A stretch of 64,000 bases of DNA from Cupriavidus pauculus (GTDB taxonomy: Bacteria > Pseudomonadota > Gammaproteobacteria > Burkholderiales > Burkholderiaceae): assembly GCF_008801835.1 (NCBI RefSeq), contig NZ_VZOW01000017.1:1-64000 (forward strand). Reading direction: 5' to 3'. A program made the translations under genes and the position numbers. Position 1 is the first letter of the stretch; every line of letters starts with the position of its first letter. This document shows, one piece after another, positions 42,384 to 53,363 of this stretch. The notes beneath the pieces are model-generated. The model was not told where the DNA came from. It did no database searches and was given only the letters and a program-made list of their open reading frames with translations.

Positions 42384-43061
42384 ATGAGCCTGCTTCTGCC
42401 CATCCCGACCATTGCCTCTGCCCGTCGCGGCGGAACCCTTTCCGCGCTGACGTGCTCGCTGGCGATGGCGGCGGCCCTGCTTGCCGCGCCGGCGCTGGCG
42501 CAGAACGGCCCGCTGTCGCTGTCCGCGCCCCCCGCGCCGCCGTCTGGACCGATCTCGTCGGACCCGGGCATGGCGCCGGCCCAGAAGGCCGTGAACGAGA
42601 AGCGATATAGCGACGCGATCGCGGCCTTCGACAAGGTGCTGGCCAGCAACCCGCGCAATGCCCAGGCGCGATTCCAGCGCGCGTGGGCGATGGCCAAGCT
42701 CGGCCGCGACGACGACGCGATCCAGGCTTTCGCCGAAATGGCGCAGGATTTCCCCGAGTTGCCGGAGCCCCACAACAACCTGGCGCTGCTGTACGCCAAG
42801 CGCGGCGACCTGAAGCGCGCCGAGGCCGAACTGCTGCTGGCCATCGACGCCAAGCCCGACTACGCCATCGCGTACAGCAACCTTGGCGACGTGTACCGCC
42901 GCCTGGCCGAACAGGCCTACGGCAACGCGGTGCGCCGCAATCCGGGCGACGGCCGCGCGGCGGCAAGCCTGCGCCAGCTGCAGGGCTCGCAGAACGCCGA
43001 CGCGCCTGCCGCAACGCCAGAGACACGCAAGGCCCCGGCCAGCGCGCCGCGGGCGCGCTAG
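42384..43061 (+). CDS. Exported TPR-repeat protein
   Basis: The 225-residue protein has a signal peptide (hydrophobic core SLAMAAALLAAPALAQ) and a Pro/Ser linker. It then has three to four tetratricopeptide repeats between about 65 and 180 (NEKRYSDAIAAFDKVLASNP, NAQARFQRAWAMAKLGRDDD, PHNNLALLYAKRGDLKRAE). It ends in an Ala/Pro-rich tail. It likely scaffolds a periplasmic complex. It lies divergent from cysS and upstream of two cyclophilin genes, a common Burkholderiales order, but no specific role is known to me. Confidence 0.82.
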   Translation: MSLLLPIPTIASARRGGTLSALTCSLAMAAALLAAPALAQNGPLSLSAPPAPPSGPISSDPGMAPAQKAVNEKRYSDAIAAFDKVLASNPRNAQARFQRAWAMAKLGRDDDAIQAFAEMAQDFPELPEPHNNLALLYAKRGDLKRAEAELLLAIDAKPDYAIAYSNLGDVYRRLAEQAYGNAVRRNPGDGRAAASLRQLQGSQNADAPAATPETRKAPASAPRAR

Positions 43062-43167
43062 GCTCGTTTCGCTTCGTCTGCCCGCCCGTTTTGGCGCACC
43101 CCGGTGCGTCGTTCGCGGCGACAAGGCGGCACCCCGATCTGCCTCACCTGAATCACGGAGTCCAGAC

Positions 43168-43773
43168 ATGACCCTTTCCCGTCGCATCGTCCTGGCCGGC
43201 CTGATGGCCGCCACCACCCTGGCCCCGCTGGCCGCCCTGGCGCAGGCCGCGAGCCCCGCCGCGGCCGCGGCGAAGACCGAGCGCGTGCAGTTCGCCACCA
43301 CCGCCGGCAAGTTCACCATCGAGGTCTATCCCGACGCCGCGCCGAAGACCGTCGCCAACTTCATGGAATATGTGAAGAGCGGGTTCTATTCCGGCACCAT
43401 CTTCCATCGTGTGATCAATGGATTCATGGTGCAGGGCGGCGGCTACGACCGCGACATGAAGGAAAAACCTACCCGCGCGCCGATTCCGCTGGAAGCCCAG
43501 AACGGCCTGAAGAACAAGGCGGGCACCGTCGCCATGGCGCGCACGTCGAATCCGAACTCCGCCACCGCGCAGTTCTTCGTCAATGTGGTGGATAATCCGA
43601 ACCTCGACTACCCGCAGCCCGATGGCAACGGTTATGCCGTCTTCGGCAAAGTGGTGGAAGGCATGGACACGATCGACAAGATCAAGACCACGCCGACCAC
43701 GGCGTACGGCGCCATGCGCAACGTGCCCGCCGCGCCGATCGTGATCGAGTCCGCCACGGTCGTCACCAAGTAA
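43168..43773 (+). CDS. ppiA: Periplasmic peptidyl-prolyl cis-trans isomerase (cyclophilin)
   Basis: The 201-residue protein has a signal peptide ([19 protein letters not shown]) and a bacterial cyclophilin domain with [35 protein letters not shown] and [13 protein letters not shown], the active-site Arg-Phe-Gln set included. It speeds prolyl isomerisation during folding in the periplasm. It is followed 49 bp later by a cytosolic paralogue. The start is fixed by the signal peptide. Confidence 0.93.
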   Translation: MTLSRRIVLAGLMAATTLAPLAALAQAASPAAAAAKTERVQFATTAGKFTIEVYPDAAPKTVANFMEYVKSGFYSGTIFHRVINGFMVQGGGYDRDMKEKPTRAPIPLEAQNGLKNKAGTVAMARTSNPNSATAQFFVNVVDNPNLDYPQPDGNGYAVFGKVVEGMDTIDKIKTTPTTAYGAMRNVPAAPIVIESATVVTK

Positions 43774-43822
43774 GCACCCGCGCCTGGCGCGCGGCAATCA
43801 CCGTCACCGCACAGAGGTAACC

Positions 43823-44323
43823 ATGAGCAAGGTACAACTCCAAACGACGCAAGGCGTCATCACCATCGAACTGGACGCCGAAAAGGCGCCCAAGACCGTG
43901 GAGAATTTTCTGTCGTACGTGCGCAAGGGCCACTATGACAACACCGTCTTTCACCGCGTGATCAAGAACTTCATGATCCAGGGCGGCGGCTTCGAGCCGG
44001 GCATGAAGCAGAAGGACACCGATGCGCCGATCGAGAACGAAGCCGGCAACGGCCTGAAGAACGATCGCTACACCGTTGCCATGGCGCGCACCAACGCGCC
44101 GCACTCGGCCACGGCCCAGTTCTTCATTAACGTGGTCGACAACGACTTCCTGAACTTCAGCTCGCCCACGCCGCAGGGCTTCGGCTACGCCGTGTTCGGC
44201 AAGGTCGTGGAAGGCACCGAGGTGGTCGACGCCATCAAGGGCGTGCGCACCGGCAGCTCGGGCTTCCACCAGGACGTGCCGCTGGAAGACGTGGTGATCG
44301 AGAAGGCAACGATCGTCGAGTAA
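43823..44323 (+). CDS. ppiB: Cytosolic peptidyl-prolyl cis-trans isomerase B
   Basis: The 166-residue cyclophilin lacks a signal peptide. It has [38 protein letters not shown] and [13 protein letters not shown], all active-site residues present. GAGGTAACC precedes the ATG. It is a close paralogue of the gene just upstream, evidently a tandem duplication with one copy exported. It folds cytosolic proteins. Confidence 0.96.
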   Translation: MSKVQLQTTQGVITIELDAEKAPKTVENFLSYVRKGHYDNTVFHRVIKNFMIQGGGFEPGMKQKDTDAPIENEAGNGLKNDRYTVAMARTNAPHSATAQFFINVVDNDFLNFSSPTPQGFGYAVFGKVVEGTEVVDAIKGVRTGSSGFHQDVPLEDVVIEKATIVE

Positions 44324-44389
44324 ATCGACTCCCTCGTTCCGACCGGACCGCGGCATGCCGCTCAAGGTGAACGTAGCCATCCGACGCGC

Positions 44390-45199
44390 ATGACCGCATC
44401 CACCCGCACGCCGGCGGACGCACCGATCGCGGTGCCTTCGCCGGCGTGGTTCATTTCCGACCTGCACCTGACGCCGGGCATGCCGCGCACGCTCGCGGCG
44501 TTCCAGCGCGTGCTGGACCTGGCCCGCGTGCAGGCGCGGGCGCTGTTCATACTCGGGGATTTCTTCGAATTCTGGGTCGGCGACGAAGAGACCGACACCC
44601 CGTTTGCCGCAGACGTGGCAGCCGCGTTGCGTGCGCTGTCCGCTTCCGGCGTGGCCGTCTACCTGATGCACGGCAATCGCGATTTCCTGATCGGCCAGCG
44701 CTTTGCGGCCGCCGCCGGCGCCACGCTGCTGCCCGACCCGACCGTCATTGTCTGCGCCGGCCAGCGCATCGTGCTCAGCCACGGCGACATGCTGTGCACC
44801 GACGACGCGCGCTATATGCGCTTTCGCCGCTGGACGCGCAAGCGCTGGGTGCAGCGGCTATTCCTGCTGCTGCCGCTTGCGGCCCGGCAGGCCATCGCGC
44901 GGCGCCTGCGCGCCGACAGCGAAGCCGGGCGCGCCCGCCACGACAAGGACGCCGCCCCGCCCACCTACGGCGACGCCGCGCCTGGCGAGGTCGATGCCCT
45001 GCTGGCCGCACACGAAGCGCCGATCCTGATTCATGGCCACACGCATCGGCCCGCACGCCACCAGCACGCGGGCGGCGTGCGCTGGGTGCTGACCGATTGG
45101 GATCTGGATGGCCATCATCCCCGGGCCGCGGTGCTGGTGCTCGACGCCGACGGATTCAGCGTGCTGCCGCAGACGGCAAACACGGCGCAGGCGGACTAA
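44390..45199 (+). CDS. lpxH: UDP-2,3-diacylglucosamine diphosphatase
   Basis: The 269-residue calcineurin-type phosphoesterase hydrolyses UDP-2,3-diacylglucosamine to lipid X, the fourth step of lipid A synthesis. Metal-binding motifs are all visible: FISDLHL at about 21, LGDFFEFWVGDE, MHGNRDFL, SHGDMLCTDD and IHGHTHRPARH. It is slightly longer at both ends than the E. coli enzyme. It is a peripheral membrane enzyme. It follows ppiB by 66 bp on the same strand. Confidence 0.95.
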   Translation: MTASTRTPADAPIAVPSPAWFISDLHLTPGMPRTLAAFQRVLDLARVQARALFILGDFFEFWVGDEETDTPFAADVAAALRALSASGVAVYLMHGNRDFLIGQRFAAAAGATLLPDPTVIVCAGQRIVLSHGDMLCTDDARYMRFRRWTRKRWVQRLFLLLPLAARQAIARRLRADSEAGRARHDKDAAPPTYGDAAPGEVDALLAAHEAPILIHGHTHRPARHQHAGGVRWVLTDWDLDGHHPRAAVLVLDADGFSVLPQTANTAQAD

Positions 45200-45253
45200 C
45201 AGCCATGCGCATCCGCGGGCCTGCAGCACCGCGCCGCACGGCGTGCCAGTCGG

Positions 45254-45997
45254 TCACTTCATCAGCTTGCGCAGCTCGCTTGCGTCGAAACGATCGTTCG
45301 GGGTGTTCTCGAGATGTTCGCCGAGGCGGTCGAGCGCGGCCAGCACGGCCTCGATGCGGTCATGCTGTTTGGCCGCGTTGTCGATCAGGCTCTTGAGCGC
45401 CAGCGACACGGGATCGTCGGCATTCGGCGTAATGCCGTAGGCAGAGAATTCCTGCTTGGCGGCCTGCTGGGTCGCCGGCGCATCGGGCATGATGATGCGC
45501 GCCGGGATTCCCACGGCGGTGGCGCCCGGCGGCACCGGCTTGAGCACCACGGCGTTCGATCCCACGCGCGCGCCTTCGCCCACTTCGAATCCGCCCAGCA
45601 CCTTCGCCCCGGCGCTGACCACCACGCCTGCGCCCAGCGTGGGATGGCGCTTCTGGCCCTTGTAGAGCGACGTGCCGCCCAGCGTCACGCCCTGATAGAT
45701 GGTGCAGTCGTCGCCAATCTCGGCGGTCTCGCCGATCACCACGCCCATGCCGTGATCGATGAACACGCGACGTCCGAGTTTGACCGCGGGATGAATCTCG
45801 ATGCCGGTCAGCCAGCGCGACCAATGCGAGATCCAGCGCCCCAACCAGTGAAATCCGGCGCGCCAGCACGCATTGGCCACGCGATGAAAGATCACGGCAT
45901 GCAAGCCGGGATAGCACGTCAGCACTTCGAGGCGGCTGCGGGCGGCGGGGTCGCGCCGCATGATGGCGTCGATATCTTCCTTCAGGCGAGTGAACAT
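45254..45997 (-). CDS. cysE: Serine O-acetyltransferase
   Basis: The 247-residue enzyme makes O-acetylserine from serine and acetyl-CoA, the committed step of cysteine synthesis. It has the N-terminal helical region ([20 protein letters not shown]) and left-handed beta-helix hexapeptide repeats ([20 protein letters not shown]). [19 protein letters not shown] and [19 protein letters not shown] follow. The C-terminal extension is longer than in the plant-type enzymes. The start MFTRL fits the family better than the longer in-frame alternatives. It is convergent with lpxH. Confidence 0.93.
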   Translation of the reverse strand: MFTRLKEDIDAIMRRDPAARSRLEVLTCYPGLHAVIFHRVANACWRAGFHWLGRWISHWSRWLTGIEIHPAVKLGRRVFIDHGMGVVIGETAEIGDDCTIYQGVTLGGTSLYKGQKRHPTLGAGVVVSAGAKVLGGFEVGEGARVGSNAVVLKPVPPGATAVGIPARIIMPDAPATQQAAKQEFSAYGITPNADDPVSLALKSLIDNAAKQHDRIEAVLAALDRLGEHLENTPNDRFDASELRKLMK

Positions 45998-46303
45998 CTT
46001 TGTCGTGTCGTGTTGCCATGCCTTGAGCGCCGTTGGCACGCGGAGCATGCGAACGGTCGCCGGCGCGGTCATAAGCCGGTCATGCGCGGGTTGCTGGATC
46101 TGGGGGACAGCCGGGGCGCGTGCGAGCAGGGAGTGTAAGAGATTTATGCGCCTGCCGCCGGCCATGTGGCCATCAGGGCTTTTCGGAACGCCGCGGCTTC
46201 AACATCGCGCCAGACGCCGTGCGCAGCCATGCGCGCCCCGCCCGCCGCGTGCTGCGGGGTCGGAGCCGACCTGTCTGGAACCTGCCTGAATCGAAATCAC
46301 GGA
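45998..46303. other. Intergenic stretch between trmJ and cysE
   Basis: About 300 bp hold the cysE upstream region on the minus strand. I see no further gene, hairpin or clear promoter hexamers in it. Confidence 0.35.
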
Positions 46304-47221
46304 TCAGCCTTTATCGTTGCCGATTATCCGGGGCTCGTCGTGGCCACCATCGTCGTCACCGGCGCCTTTGCCATCGTGCGGCGCGCGCGCCAGCAGCATG
46401 CACTTGGCCACGCCGCGCAGAATGTTGACCTCCTCGCGCTCGAGGCCCGCGCGCGCAAACATGCGCCGCAGCCGCGGCATCAGCTTGCGCGGATTGGCGG
46501 GATCGAGGAAGCCGATCGCCGCCAGCCCGGCCTGCAGATGACCGAACATCGATTCGATCTGTTCCGCCGTGGCCGGCTCGCCAGCATAGCCGATATTGGG
46601 CAGGCCGTCCGACGCGGCACCCGGCGCTTCCTGGGCCTCCAGCAACGCCAGCCGCATCTCGTAGGCGATCAGTTGCACGGCCTGCGCCAGGTTCAGCGAC
46701 GCGTAGGCCGGATTGGCCGGGATATGGGTCACCGCCGAGCAGCGCAGCACCGCATCGTTGGGCAGGCCGTAGCGCTCGTTGCCGAACACGAAGGCGATTT
46801 CCGCGGCGCGGTCGGCGACCAGCATCTTGCGCGCCTGCGCCGCAGCCATGCGCGGCAGCAGGCGCGGCGGGCCAAATTCGCGCTGCCGCGCGGTCATCGC
46901 CACGGCAAACGCGGTGCCCGCCAGCGCGGTCTCGAGCGAATCGACGATGCGCGCGCCAGCGAGCACGTCGTCGGCGCCACTGGCCATGGCGACGGCGTCC
47001 GGATGCGACTGCACGTCGGGCTCGCGCGGCGAGATCAGCACCAGGCTGCCCGGCACATCGCCGAAACCCATCGTCTTCATGGCGCGCGCCACCGAGCCGA
47101 CGTTGCCGGGATGGCTGGTCTCGACCAGCACCACGCGGACACGCGAAAAAATGTCCGACGGATCACTCGAAACGGCCGGCGCCGGCGGCTGGCCTGGCTG
47201 GGAATTCAATGCTTCAGTCAT
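46304..47221 (-). CDS. trmJ: tRNA (cytidine/uridine-2'-O-)-methyltransferase TrmJ
   Basis: The 305-residue SPOUT enzyme methylates the 2'-OH of position 32 in tRNAs. Knot motifs are visible: VLVETSHPGNVGSVARAMKT near residue 37, EIAFVFGNERYGLPNDAV near 140 and ASLNLAQAVQLIAYEM near 175. The N-terminal 25 residues are Pro/Ser-rich and the C-terminus ends in an Asp/Gly-rich tail beyond the usual length. It is divergent from suhB (228 bp between starts), a common pairing in Burkholderiales. Confidence 0.94.
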   Translation of the reverse strand: MTEALNSQPGQPPAPAVSSDPSDIFSRVRVVLVETSHPGNVGSVARAMKTMGFGDVPGSLVLISPREPDVQSHPDAVAMASGADDVLAGARIVDSLETALAGTAFAVAMTARQREFGPPRLLPRMAAAQARKMLVADRAAEIAFVFGNERYGLPNDAVLRCSAVTHIPANPAYASLNLAQAVQLIAYEMRLALLEAQEAPGAASDGLPNIGYAGEPATAEQIESMFGHLQAGLAAIGFLDPANPRKLMPRLRRMFARAGLEREEVNILRGVAKCMLLARAPHDGKGAGDDDGGHDEPRIIGNDKG

Positions 47222-47449
47222 TCGGGTAGGGTCCGTCCGCAACGATGCGCAAGCGTCGACTCGTGCGACGGGCCGGGTTCCTATACAATGCAGCCTTCAA
47301 ATTGCGGCGCGGCGCCTTGACTGGCGACGCGCCTCGTTCTTCTACAATCCGTTGTGTTGTTCGGCCGATGCCGGGCAGATCGTGCGCATACGCCATGCCT
47401 GGCGCTGCTTTGCGCCGAGACGCGCCCCATCCGCCGCCTGGAGAGATTC

Positions 47450-48283
47450 ATGCATCCGATGCTCAATATCGCCGTCAAGGCGGCCCGCAAGGCGGGTTCC
47501 ATCATCAACCGCGCGTCCATCGACGTCGATCTGGTGCGCGTTTCGCGCAAACAACACAACGATTTCGTGACCGAGGTCGATCGCGCCGCCGAGGCGAACA
47601 TCATCGAGGTCATCCGCACCGCCTACCCCGAGCACGCCATTCTAGCGGAAGAGTCCGGCCAGTCCTGGGCCGAGGGCGAAGAGCAGAACGAATACACCTG
47701 GGTGATCGATCCGCTGGACGGCACCACCAACTTCATTCACGGCTTTCCGCAATATGCAGTGTCGATCGGCCTGCTGCACAAGGGCGTGCCCTCGCAGGCC
47801 GTGGTCTATGACCCGACCCGCGACGAGCTGTTCACCGCCAGCAAGGGCGCCGGCGCGTTTTTGAACAACCGCCGCATCCGCGTGACGCGCCGCGACAAGC
47901 TGGCCGATTGCCTGATCGGCACCGGCTTTCCGTTCCGCGATCTCGAAGGCGTCGAGGAATACCTGGAGATGTTCGCGCTGATGACGCGCAGCTGCGCCGG
48001 TCTGCGCCGCCCGGGCGCGGCCGCGCTGGATCTGGCCTACGTGGCGTGCGGCCGTCTCGACGGTTTCTTCGAGCGCGGCCTGAAGCCGTGGGACATGGCG
48101 GCCGGCATGCTGCTGATCACCGAAGCCGGCGGCCTGGTCGGCAACTACGCGGGCGAATCGCGCCAGATGGAACAGGGCGAGGTGCTCGCCGGCAATCCGA
48201 AGGCGTTCGCCCAGATGGTGCGTCTGCTGTCGCCCTATTCGCTGGACAACGCCAAACCGGCGGCCAAGCCGCTCGCCGAGTAA
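47450..48283 (+). CDS. suhB: Inositol-1-monophosphatase family protein SuhB
   Basis: The 277-residue Mg-dependent phosphatase shows Glu-Glu in [26 protein letters not shown] (metal Asp pair) and [17 protein letters not shown] near the C-terminus. In E. coli, SuhB also assists rRNA transcription antitermination and folding. GAGAG precedes the ATG, which lies 228 bp from the divergent trmJ start. Confidence 0.94.
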   Translation: MHPMLNIAVKAARKAGSIINRASIDVDLVRVSRKQHNDFVTEVDRAAEANIIEVIRTAYPEHAILAEESGQSWAEGEEQNEYTWVIDPLDGTTNFIHGFPQYAVSIGLLHKGVPSQAVVYDPTRDELFTASKGAGAFLNNRRIRVTRRDKLADCLIGTGFPFRDLEGVEEYLEMFALMTRSCAGLRRPGAAALDLAYVACGRLDGFFERGLKPWDMAAGMLLITEAGGLVGNYAGESRQMEQGEVLAGNPKAFAQMVRLLSPYSLDNAKPAAKPLAE

Positions 48284-48734
48284 TCGAGTCACGGCGCATC
48301 CTTGCGGGCAGCGGCACGGCTGCCCGTGCGCCACGGTCCAGACCAGCAAAAGCGCACTCGGTGCAATGCCGACGATCGTCGCCAAGAAGGTCAGTGCGAT
48401 CCACGCAAACTCGCTGAAAACGCCGCCCCGCGCGCGACATTCCCCGCCAGCCCGCTGCCGCTGACCGATTTCAAACACGGCGCGTCCGAGTGGCAAACCC
48501 GCCCCGCCGTCGACGCAACATCCCCGGCACCGGTCCAGAATCCAAAAAAAAGCGAAGAATCTCATTCGAGAATGAGACTCGGGGATCGGTCGGCGGTCGT
48601 GGGCTGGCAGTAAAATGCCGCTTTGCGTCGCGGCCCGGCCGGGAGCGCTGCCGGCACAGCCGCAGCGCCCGGCCAGGATCCGCGGCTACCGATATATCGG
48701 CAACCCCATTCGGGGCGTTGCCCGCGAGGAATGC
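48284..48734. other. Gene-free stretch upstream of mutS
   Basis: About 450 bp contain only short, low-quality frames. The run of A near 48545 and the following A/T-rich patch may belong to the mutS promoter. I see no RNA gene or repeat. Confidence 0.35.
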
Positions 48735-51530
48735 ATGTCCGCAGAAACCCTTTCCAATCCCGCCGCGCCAGCGGATGAACCGCTCGACAACGCCGACGGC
48801 GCGTTTTCCGCCGCCGCGCTGGCGGCCGCCGAAGGCGCCGACAACGGCACGAGCGGCCCGCGCGGCACGAAGTCCACCAAGGCAGACAAGGCGGACAAGG
48901 CCGACAAGCAGACGCCAATGATGCAGCAATACATGCGCATCAAAGCGGACCACCCGGACACGCTGCTGTTCTACCGGATGGGCGACTTCTACGAACTGTT
49001 CCACGACGACGCCGAGAAGGCTGCCCGGCTGCTCGACATCACGCTGACCGCGCGCGGCCAGTCGGGCGGCGTGCCGATCCGCATGGCGGGCATCCCGTTT
49101 CATTCGGTCGACCAGTACCTCGCCCGGCTGGTCAAGCTTGGCGAATCGGTGGCCATCTGCGAACAGATTGGCGACCCGGCAACCAGCAAGGGGCCGGTGG
49201 AACGCAAGGTCGTGCGCATCGTCACGCCCGGCACGCTGACCGACGCCGCGCTGTTGCCCGACAAGGTCGACACCTACCTGATGGCCGTGCATCAGCAGAC
49301 CACGCGGCGCGGTGTCGGCAAAACCGGCCTGGCATGGCTGAATCTGGCCAGCGGCGAACTGCGCCTGATGGAGTGCGAAGCCGGCGTTCTCGCACGGGAG
49401 CTCGAGCGCGTGCGCCCGGCCGAGCTGCTGTATGCGGACGGCATCGAGCTGCCCGCGCTGACCTGCGCCCGCACGCGGCTGCCGGAATGGCACTTCGACC
49501 AGGAAGCCGGCACGCGCCGTCTGCGCGAGCAGATCGGCGTAGCCAGCCTGGAGCCGTTCGGCTGCACCGGGCTGGGCGCGGCGCTCGGCGCGGCCGGCGC
49601 GCTGCTGAACTACGCGGCGACCACGCAGGGACAATCGCTGCGCCATGTACAAGGCGTGATCGTCGAGCGCGAGTCCGAGTTCGTGGGGCTCGACAGCGCC
49701 ACGCGTCGCAACCTGGAACTGACCGAGACGCTGCGCGGCGGCGAATCCCCTACCCTGTTCTCGTTGCTGGACACCTGCTCGACCACCATGGGCAGCCGTG
49801 CGCTGCGTCACTGGCTGCATCATCCGCTGCGCGACCCGGCGTTGCCGCGCGCACGACAACAGGCAATCGGCACGCTGATCGCCCAGGGCCCGGACACCGT
49901 ACGCACGGCGCTGCGCAAGCTTTCCGATGTGGAACGCATCACGGCCCGGCTGGCGCTGCTGTCGGCGCGCCCCAGGGATCTTTCGTCGTTGCGCGACACA
50001 TTGCGCGCGCTGCCAGCGGTGCAGGGTTGCATCACCAACGCCGAAGAATCGGCATTGCTGGCGCAGACGCTGGAAGAACTCGAAATACCGAAGGACTGCC
50101 TGGACCTGCTGATCCGCGCCGTGGCCGAGGAACCGTCGACCGTGATCCGCGATGGCGGCGTCATCGCGCGAGGCTACGATGCCGATCTCGACGAACTGCG
50201 CGACATTTCCGAAAACTGCGGGCAGTTCCTCATCGATCTCGAAACACGCGAGCGCGAACGCACCGGCATCGCGAACCTGCGCGTCGAATACAACCGCGTG
50301 CATGGCTTCTACATCGAAGTCACCAATGGGCAGGCCGACAAGGTGCCGGACGACTACCGTCGCCGCCAGACGCTCAAGAACGCCGAGCGCTACATCACGC
50401 CTGAACTGAAAGCCTTCGAGGACAAGGCGCTGTCCGCGCAGGACCGCGCATTGGCGCGCGAGAAGCAGTTGTACGAGGCATTGCTGCAAGCGCTGTTGCC
50501 GCATATTGGCAGCCTGCGCCGGGTGGCGGGCGCGCTGGCGCGCCTCGATGTACTGGCTACGCTGGCCGAGCGCGCGCAGACGCTTGACTGGACCCAGCCG
50601 GAACGGGTGAGCGAAAACGTCATCGACATTTCACAGGGCCGTCACCCGGTGGTCGAAGGCCAGCTCGCCGCGGAATCGGTCGCGTTCATCGCCAACGACT
50701 GCCATCTGACAGAAGCGCGCAAGCTGCTGCTGATCACCGGCCCCAACATGGGCGGTAAATCGACGTTCATGCGCCAGACCGCGCTGATCGTGCTGCTGGC
50801 GTGTGTCGGCGCGTGGGTGCCGGCTCGTCACGCGATCATCGGCCCGGTGGATCGCATCTTCACGCGGATTGGCGCGGCCGACGATCTGGCCGGCGGTCGT
50901 TCCACGTTCATGGTCGAGATGACCGAGGCCGCCGGCATTCTCCACAACGCCACGCCGTCGAGCCTGGTGCTGATGGATGAAATCGGCCGCGGCACTTCCA
51001 CGTTCGACGGCCTTGCACTGGCTTGGGCCATCGCGCGGCATCTGCTGTCGCACAATCGCAGCCACACGCTTTTCGCCACGCACTACTTCGAACTGACACA
51101 ACTGCCACAGGAATTTCCGCAAGCGGCCAATGTGCACTTGTCGGCGGTGGAGCACGGCGACGGCATCGTTTTCCTGCACGCCGTCCAGGACGGACCGGCC
51201 AGCCAGAGCTATGGCTTGCAGGTCGCGCAACTGGCGGGCGTTCCGCAGCCGGTGATACGTGCCGCGCGCAAGCATCTGGCATGGCTGGAACAGCAATCGG
51301 CCGACGCGACGCCGACGCCCCAGATGGATCTGTTCGCCGCGCCAGCCGCGCCGCCCGACGAGGACATCGACGACGTAGCCGGCGGCACCGCCGATCACCG
51401 CCTGTCGGCGGAACAGGCCGCCGCTTTCGAAGCATTGGCCGATCTCGACCCGGACAGCCTGTCGCCTCGCGATGCGCTCGACGCGTTGTACCGGCTCAAG
51501 GCGCTGGCGGAGACCGCGCGCAAGGTATGA
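48735..51530 (+). CDS. mutS: DNA mismatch repair protein MutS
   Basis: The 931-residue protein recognises mismatches and starts MutL-dependent repair. After a 60-residue Ala-rich N-terminal extension, the mismatch-binding domain shows [13 protein letters not shown] with the Phe-x-Glu wedge. The connector, lever and clamp regions follow. The ATPase has Walker [35 protein letters not shown] and [10 protein letters not shown]. The C-terminal tail carries the dimerisation/clamp region. The upstream extension is unusual but translated in frame from an ATG behind GCGAGGA. Its stop overlaps the next gene's ATG. Confidence 0.97.
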   Translation: MSAETLSNPAAPADEPLDNADGAFSAAALAAAEGADNGTSGPRGTKSTKADKADKADKQTPMMQQYMRIKADHPDTLLFYRMGDFYELFHDDAEKAARLLDITLTARGQSGGVPIRMAGIPFHSVDQYLARLVKLGESVAICEQIGDPATSKGPVERKVVRIVTPGTLTDAALLPDKVDTYLMAVHQQTTRRGVGKTGLAWLNLASGELRLMECEAGVLARELERVRPAELLYADGIELPALTCARTRLPEWHFDQEAGTRRLREQIGVASLEPFGCTGLGAALGAAGALLNYAATTQGQSLRHVQGVIVERESEFVGLDSATRRNLELTETLRGGESPTLFSLLDTCSTTMGSRALRHWLHHPLRDPALPRARQQAIGTLIAQGPDTVRTALRKLSDVERITARLALLSARPRDLSSLRDTLRALPAVQGCITNAEESALLAQTLEELEIPKDCLDLLIRAVAEEPSTVIRDGGVIARGYDADLDELRDISENCGQFLIDLETRERERTGIANLRVEYNRVHGFYIEVTNGQADKVPDDYRRRQTLKNAERYITPELKAFEDKALSAQDRALAREKQLYEALLQALLPHIGSLRRVAGALARLDVLATLAERAQTLDWTQPERVSENVIDISQGRHPVVEGQLAAESVAFIANDCHLTEARKLLLITGPNMGGKSTFMRQTALIVLLACVGAWVPARHAIIGPVDRIFTRIGAADDLAGGRSTFMVEMTEAAGILHNATPSSLVLMDEIGRGTSTFDGLALAWAIARHLLSHNRSHTLFATHYFELTQLPQEFPQAANVHLSAVEHGDGIVFLHAVQDGPASQSYGLQVAQLAGVPQPVIRAARKHLAWLEQQSADATPTPQMDLFAAPAAPPDEDIDDVAGGTADHRLSAEQAAAFEALADLDPDSLSPRDALDALYRLKALAETARKV

Positions 51531-52573
51531 GCGCCCGGCATCCGGTCCCGCAGGCCGTCGTCATGGCGGTCTTCCTGGCCTGCGCCGCAGCGGCTGCGGC
51601 GCCCGTTTTCGCTGCGCGCGCCAGCAAAGTGGCACCGCCGGCCAAGGCAGCCGCGCCGATCACCCGGCTGGCGCTGATTGCCGACGTGCCCCAATGGCCG
51701 GCGGCCGAGGACCAGATGACCGCGCTGTTCGATTCGATAAATGCGCAGCAAGTGTCGCTGATCGTGCATGCCGGCGGCATCAAGGGCGATACGGAATCTT
51801 GCGGCGACGCGGTGCTGGGCGCGCGCCTGCGCGTGCTCGATGACTCGCCGTTACCGCTGCTCTACGTTCCAGGCGAGACCGACTGGGCGGAATGCCAGAA
51901 ACCGATCAATGGCCGATTCGATGCGGTGGAACGGCTGAACCGGCTGCGCGAGTTGTTCTTCCCGATCGACAACACGCTGGGGCGGCGCACCTTGCCCGTG
52001 GTGCGCCAGTCGGACCAGGCGATGTTCCGGAGCTTTCGCGAGAACGTTCGCTTGGTCATCGGCGATGTGCTCGTGGTGGGGTTGAATCTACCCGGCGACA
52101 ACAATCACTATCGCAGCGAAGGCGGCCGCAACGGCGAATTCGAAGACCGCCGCGAAGCCAATCGCCAATGGCTGAGCCGCGCATTCTCGGTGGCGGCGCA
52201 GCGCGATTTACCTGGCATCGTCGTGATTGCGCATGCCGATCCGCTGTTTGGCAACGGGTGGGAAAAATACGGCAAGCCTTCGTTGCTCGACGGCTTTCTG
52301 CGCAGGAAGTCGCGCGATGGATACCTGGAGTTCAAACGGCAACTGCGGGAACTGGCGACGAAGTATGCGGGGCAGGTATTGCTCGTCCATGCCAGCGACA
52401 ACGGTTTCAGCGTCGACAAACCCCTGCGCGATGCGTCGGGAAAGGTCGTCAACAATTTCACACGTGTCGCGTTGCCGATTGGCACGCCATCGCGCTGGAC
52501 CGAACTGGTCATCACGCCGGACACACGATCCGTCTTTCAGGTGGAACTGCAGGATGCGCCGGGAGCAAAATAG
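51527..52573 (+). CDS. Exported metallophosphoesterase-like protein coupled to mutS
   Basis: The 348-residue protein has a signal peptide ([20 protein letters not shown]) and a fold reminiscent of calcineurin-type phosphoesterases: [53 protein letters not shown] and [11 protein letters not shown]. The usual GDxxD, GNHD and GHxH metal motifs are replaced ([18 protein letters not shown]), so activity is doubtful. The ATGA overlap with mutS is a translational coupling without an obvious functional reason. The substrate is unknown. Confidence 0.65.
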   Translation: MSARHPVPQAVVMAVFLACAAAAAAPVFAARASKVAPPAKAAAPITRLALIADVPQWPAAEDQMTALFDSINAQQVSLIVHAGGIKGDTESCGDAVLGARLRVLDDSPLPLLYVPGETDWAECQKPINGRFDAVERLNRLRELFFPIDNTLGRRTLPVVRQSDQAMFRSFRENVRLVIGDVLVVGLNLPGDNNHYRSEGGRNGEFEDRREANRQWLSRAFSVAAQRDLPGIVVIAHADPLFGNGWEKYGKPSLLDGFLRRKSRDGYLEFKRQLRELATKYAGQVLLVHASDNGFSVDKPLRDASGKVVNNFTRVALPIGTPSRWTELVITPDTRSVFQVELQDAPGAK

Positions 52574-52594
52574 CCGGAGCGTCACGGCCGCTTG

Positions 52595-52664
52595 CCGTAT
52601 GACATTCGCCGTATGACACTCGCCGTTTGACACTCGCTCAATGACGTCCGCCCTATGACGCTCA
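52595..52664. repeat. Five tandem 14-bp units
   Basis: Units run 52595-52608, 52609-52622, 52623-52636, 52637-52650 and 52651-52664. The first is CCGTATGACATTCG; later ones diverge at three to six positions. They lie between the phosphoesterase stop and a terminator and are likely a slipped-strand expansion. Confidence 0.7.
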
Positions 52665-52737
52665 TTGTATTGCCCGCCATTTCATCTGATCTGCCTCAAG
52701 AGTTGGCATGGGTCGCGAGCGGGGGCCAAGTATAGAA

Positions 52738-52761
52738 AAAGCCGGCAAAATTGCCGGCTTT
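52738..52761. terminator. Bidirectional rho-independent terminator
   Basis: An 11-bp perfect stem (AAAGCCGGCAA with TTGCCGGCTTT) with a 2-nt gap has A/T flanks on both sides. It lies between the convergent phosphoesterase and slyD genes and can end both transcripts. Confidence 0.8.
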
Positions 52762-52818
52762 CTCATGTCCGCGATGACCTGTCGCGTATCGCCCAGATTA
52801 GCTTGTAGGGATCAGGGA

Positions 52819-53352
52819 TCAGTGCAGGGTTCGCGGGCTTTCCTGGTCGCCGTCTTCGTCTTCGTCGACCACTTCGATTCCCGATGCGCCATGCGCGTGG
52901 CCGTGCTCGACTTCCTCGGCCGTGGCTTCGCGCACCTCGGAAACCTTGAGCCAGAAGCGCAGCGCCATGCCGGCCAGCGGATGGTTGCCGTCGAGCACCA
53001 CCTTGTCTTCGGCAACGTCAGTCACCGTGTAGACGATCGAATCCTCGTCATCGCCGTCCTCGGGCACGCCCTCGAACTGCATGCCGACTTCGAGCGGCTC
53101 CGGGAAGCGATCGCGCGGCTCGACCTTCACGAGTTCCGCATCGTAGTCACCGAACGCATCGTCGGGTTCGAGCTGCAACTGGGTCTCGAAGCCAGCATCG
53201 TGGCCGTCCAGCGCTTCCTCGATCTTGGGGAACGTGCCATCATAGCCGCCGTGCAAGTAGACCATGGGCTCATCGGACTCTTCGATCAGATTGCCCTGCG
53301 CGTCCGACAGCTTGTACACCACGGACACCACCGTGTTCTTAGCGATTTTCAA
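52819..53352 (-). CDS. slyD: FKBP-type peptidyl-prolyl isomerase SlyD
   Basis: The 177-residue protein has the FKBP core split by the IF chaperone insert: VVSVVYKLSDAQGNLIEESD, MVYLHGGYDGTFPKIEEALD and DGNHPLAGMALRFWLKV. The C-terminal tail is short and acidic, with only two tail His (EVEHGHAHGASG), so it is a weaker metal store than the E. coli protein. The start is read as TTG (KIAKNTVVS) because GGAG lies eight bases upstream and family members begin there; the upstream ATG would add nine residues overlapping the divergent roxA start. Confidence 0.9.
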   Translation of the reverse strand: MKIAKNTVVSVVYKLSDAQGNLIEESDEPMVYLHGGYDGTFPKIEEALDGHDAGFETQLQLEPDDAFGDYDAELVKVEPRDRFPEPLEVGMQFEGVPEDGDDEDSIVYTVTDVAEDKVVLDGNHPLAGMALRFWLKVSEVREATAEEVEHGHAHGASGIEVVDEDEDGDQESPRTLH

Positions 53353-53363
53353 TTCTTGACTCC

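Noticed and set aside
43168-44323. Two adjacent cyclophilin genes as an unusual duplication
   Set aside because: An exported and a cytosolic cyclophilin side by side is a normal arrangement in Burkholderiaceae.
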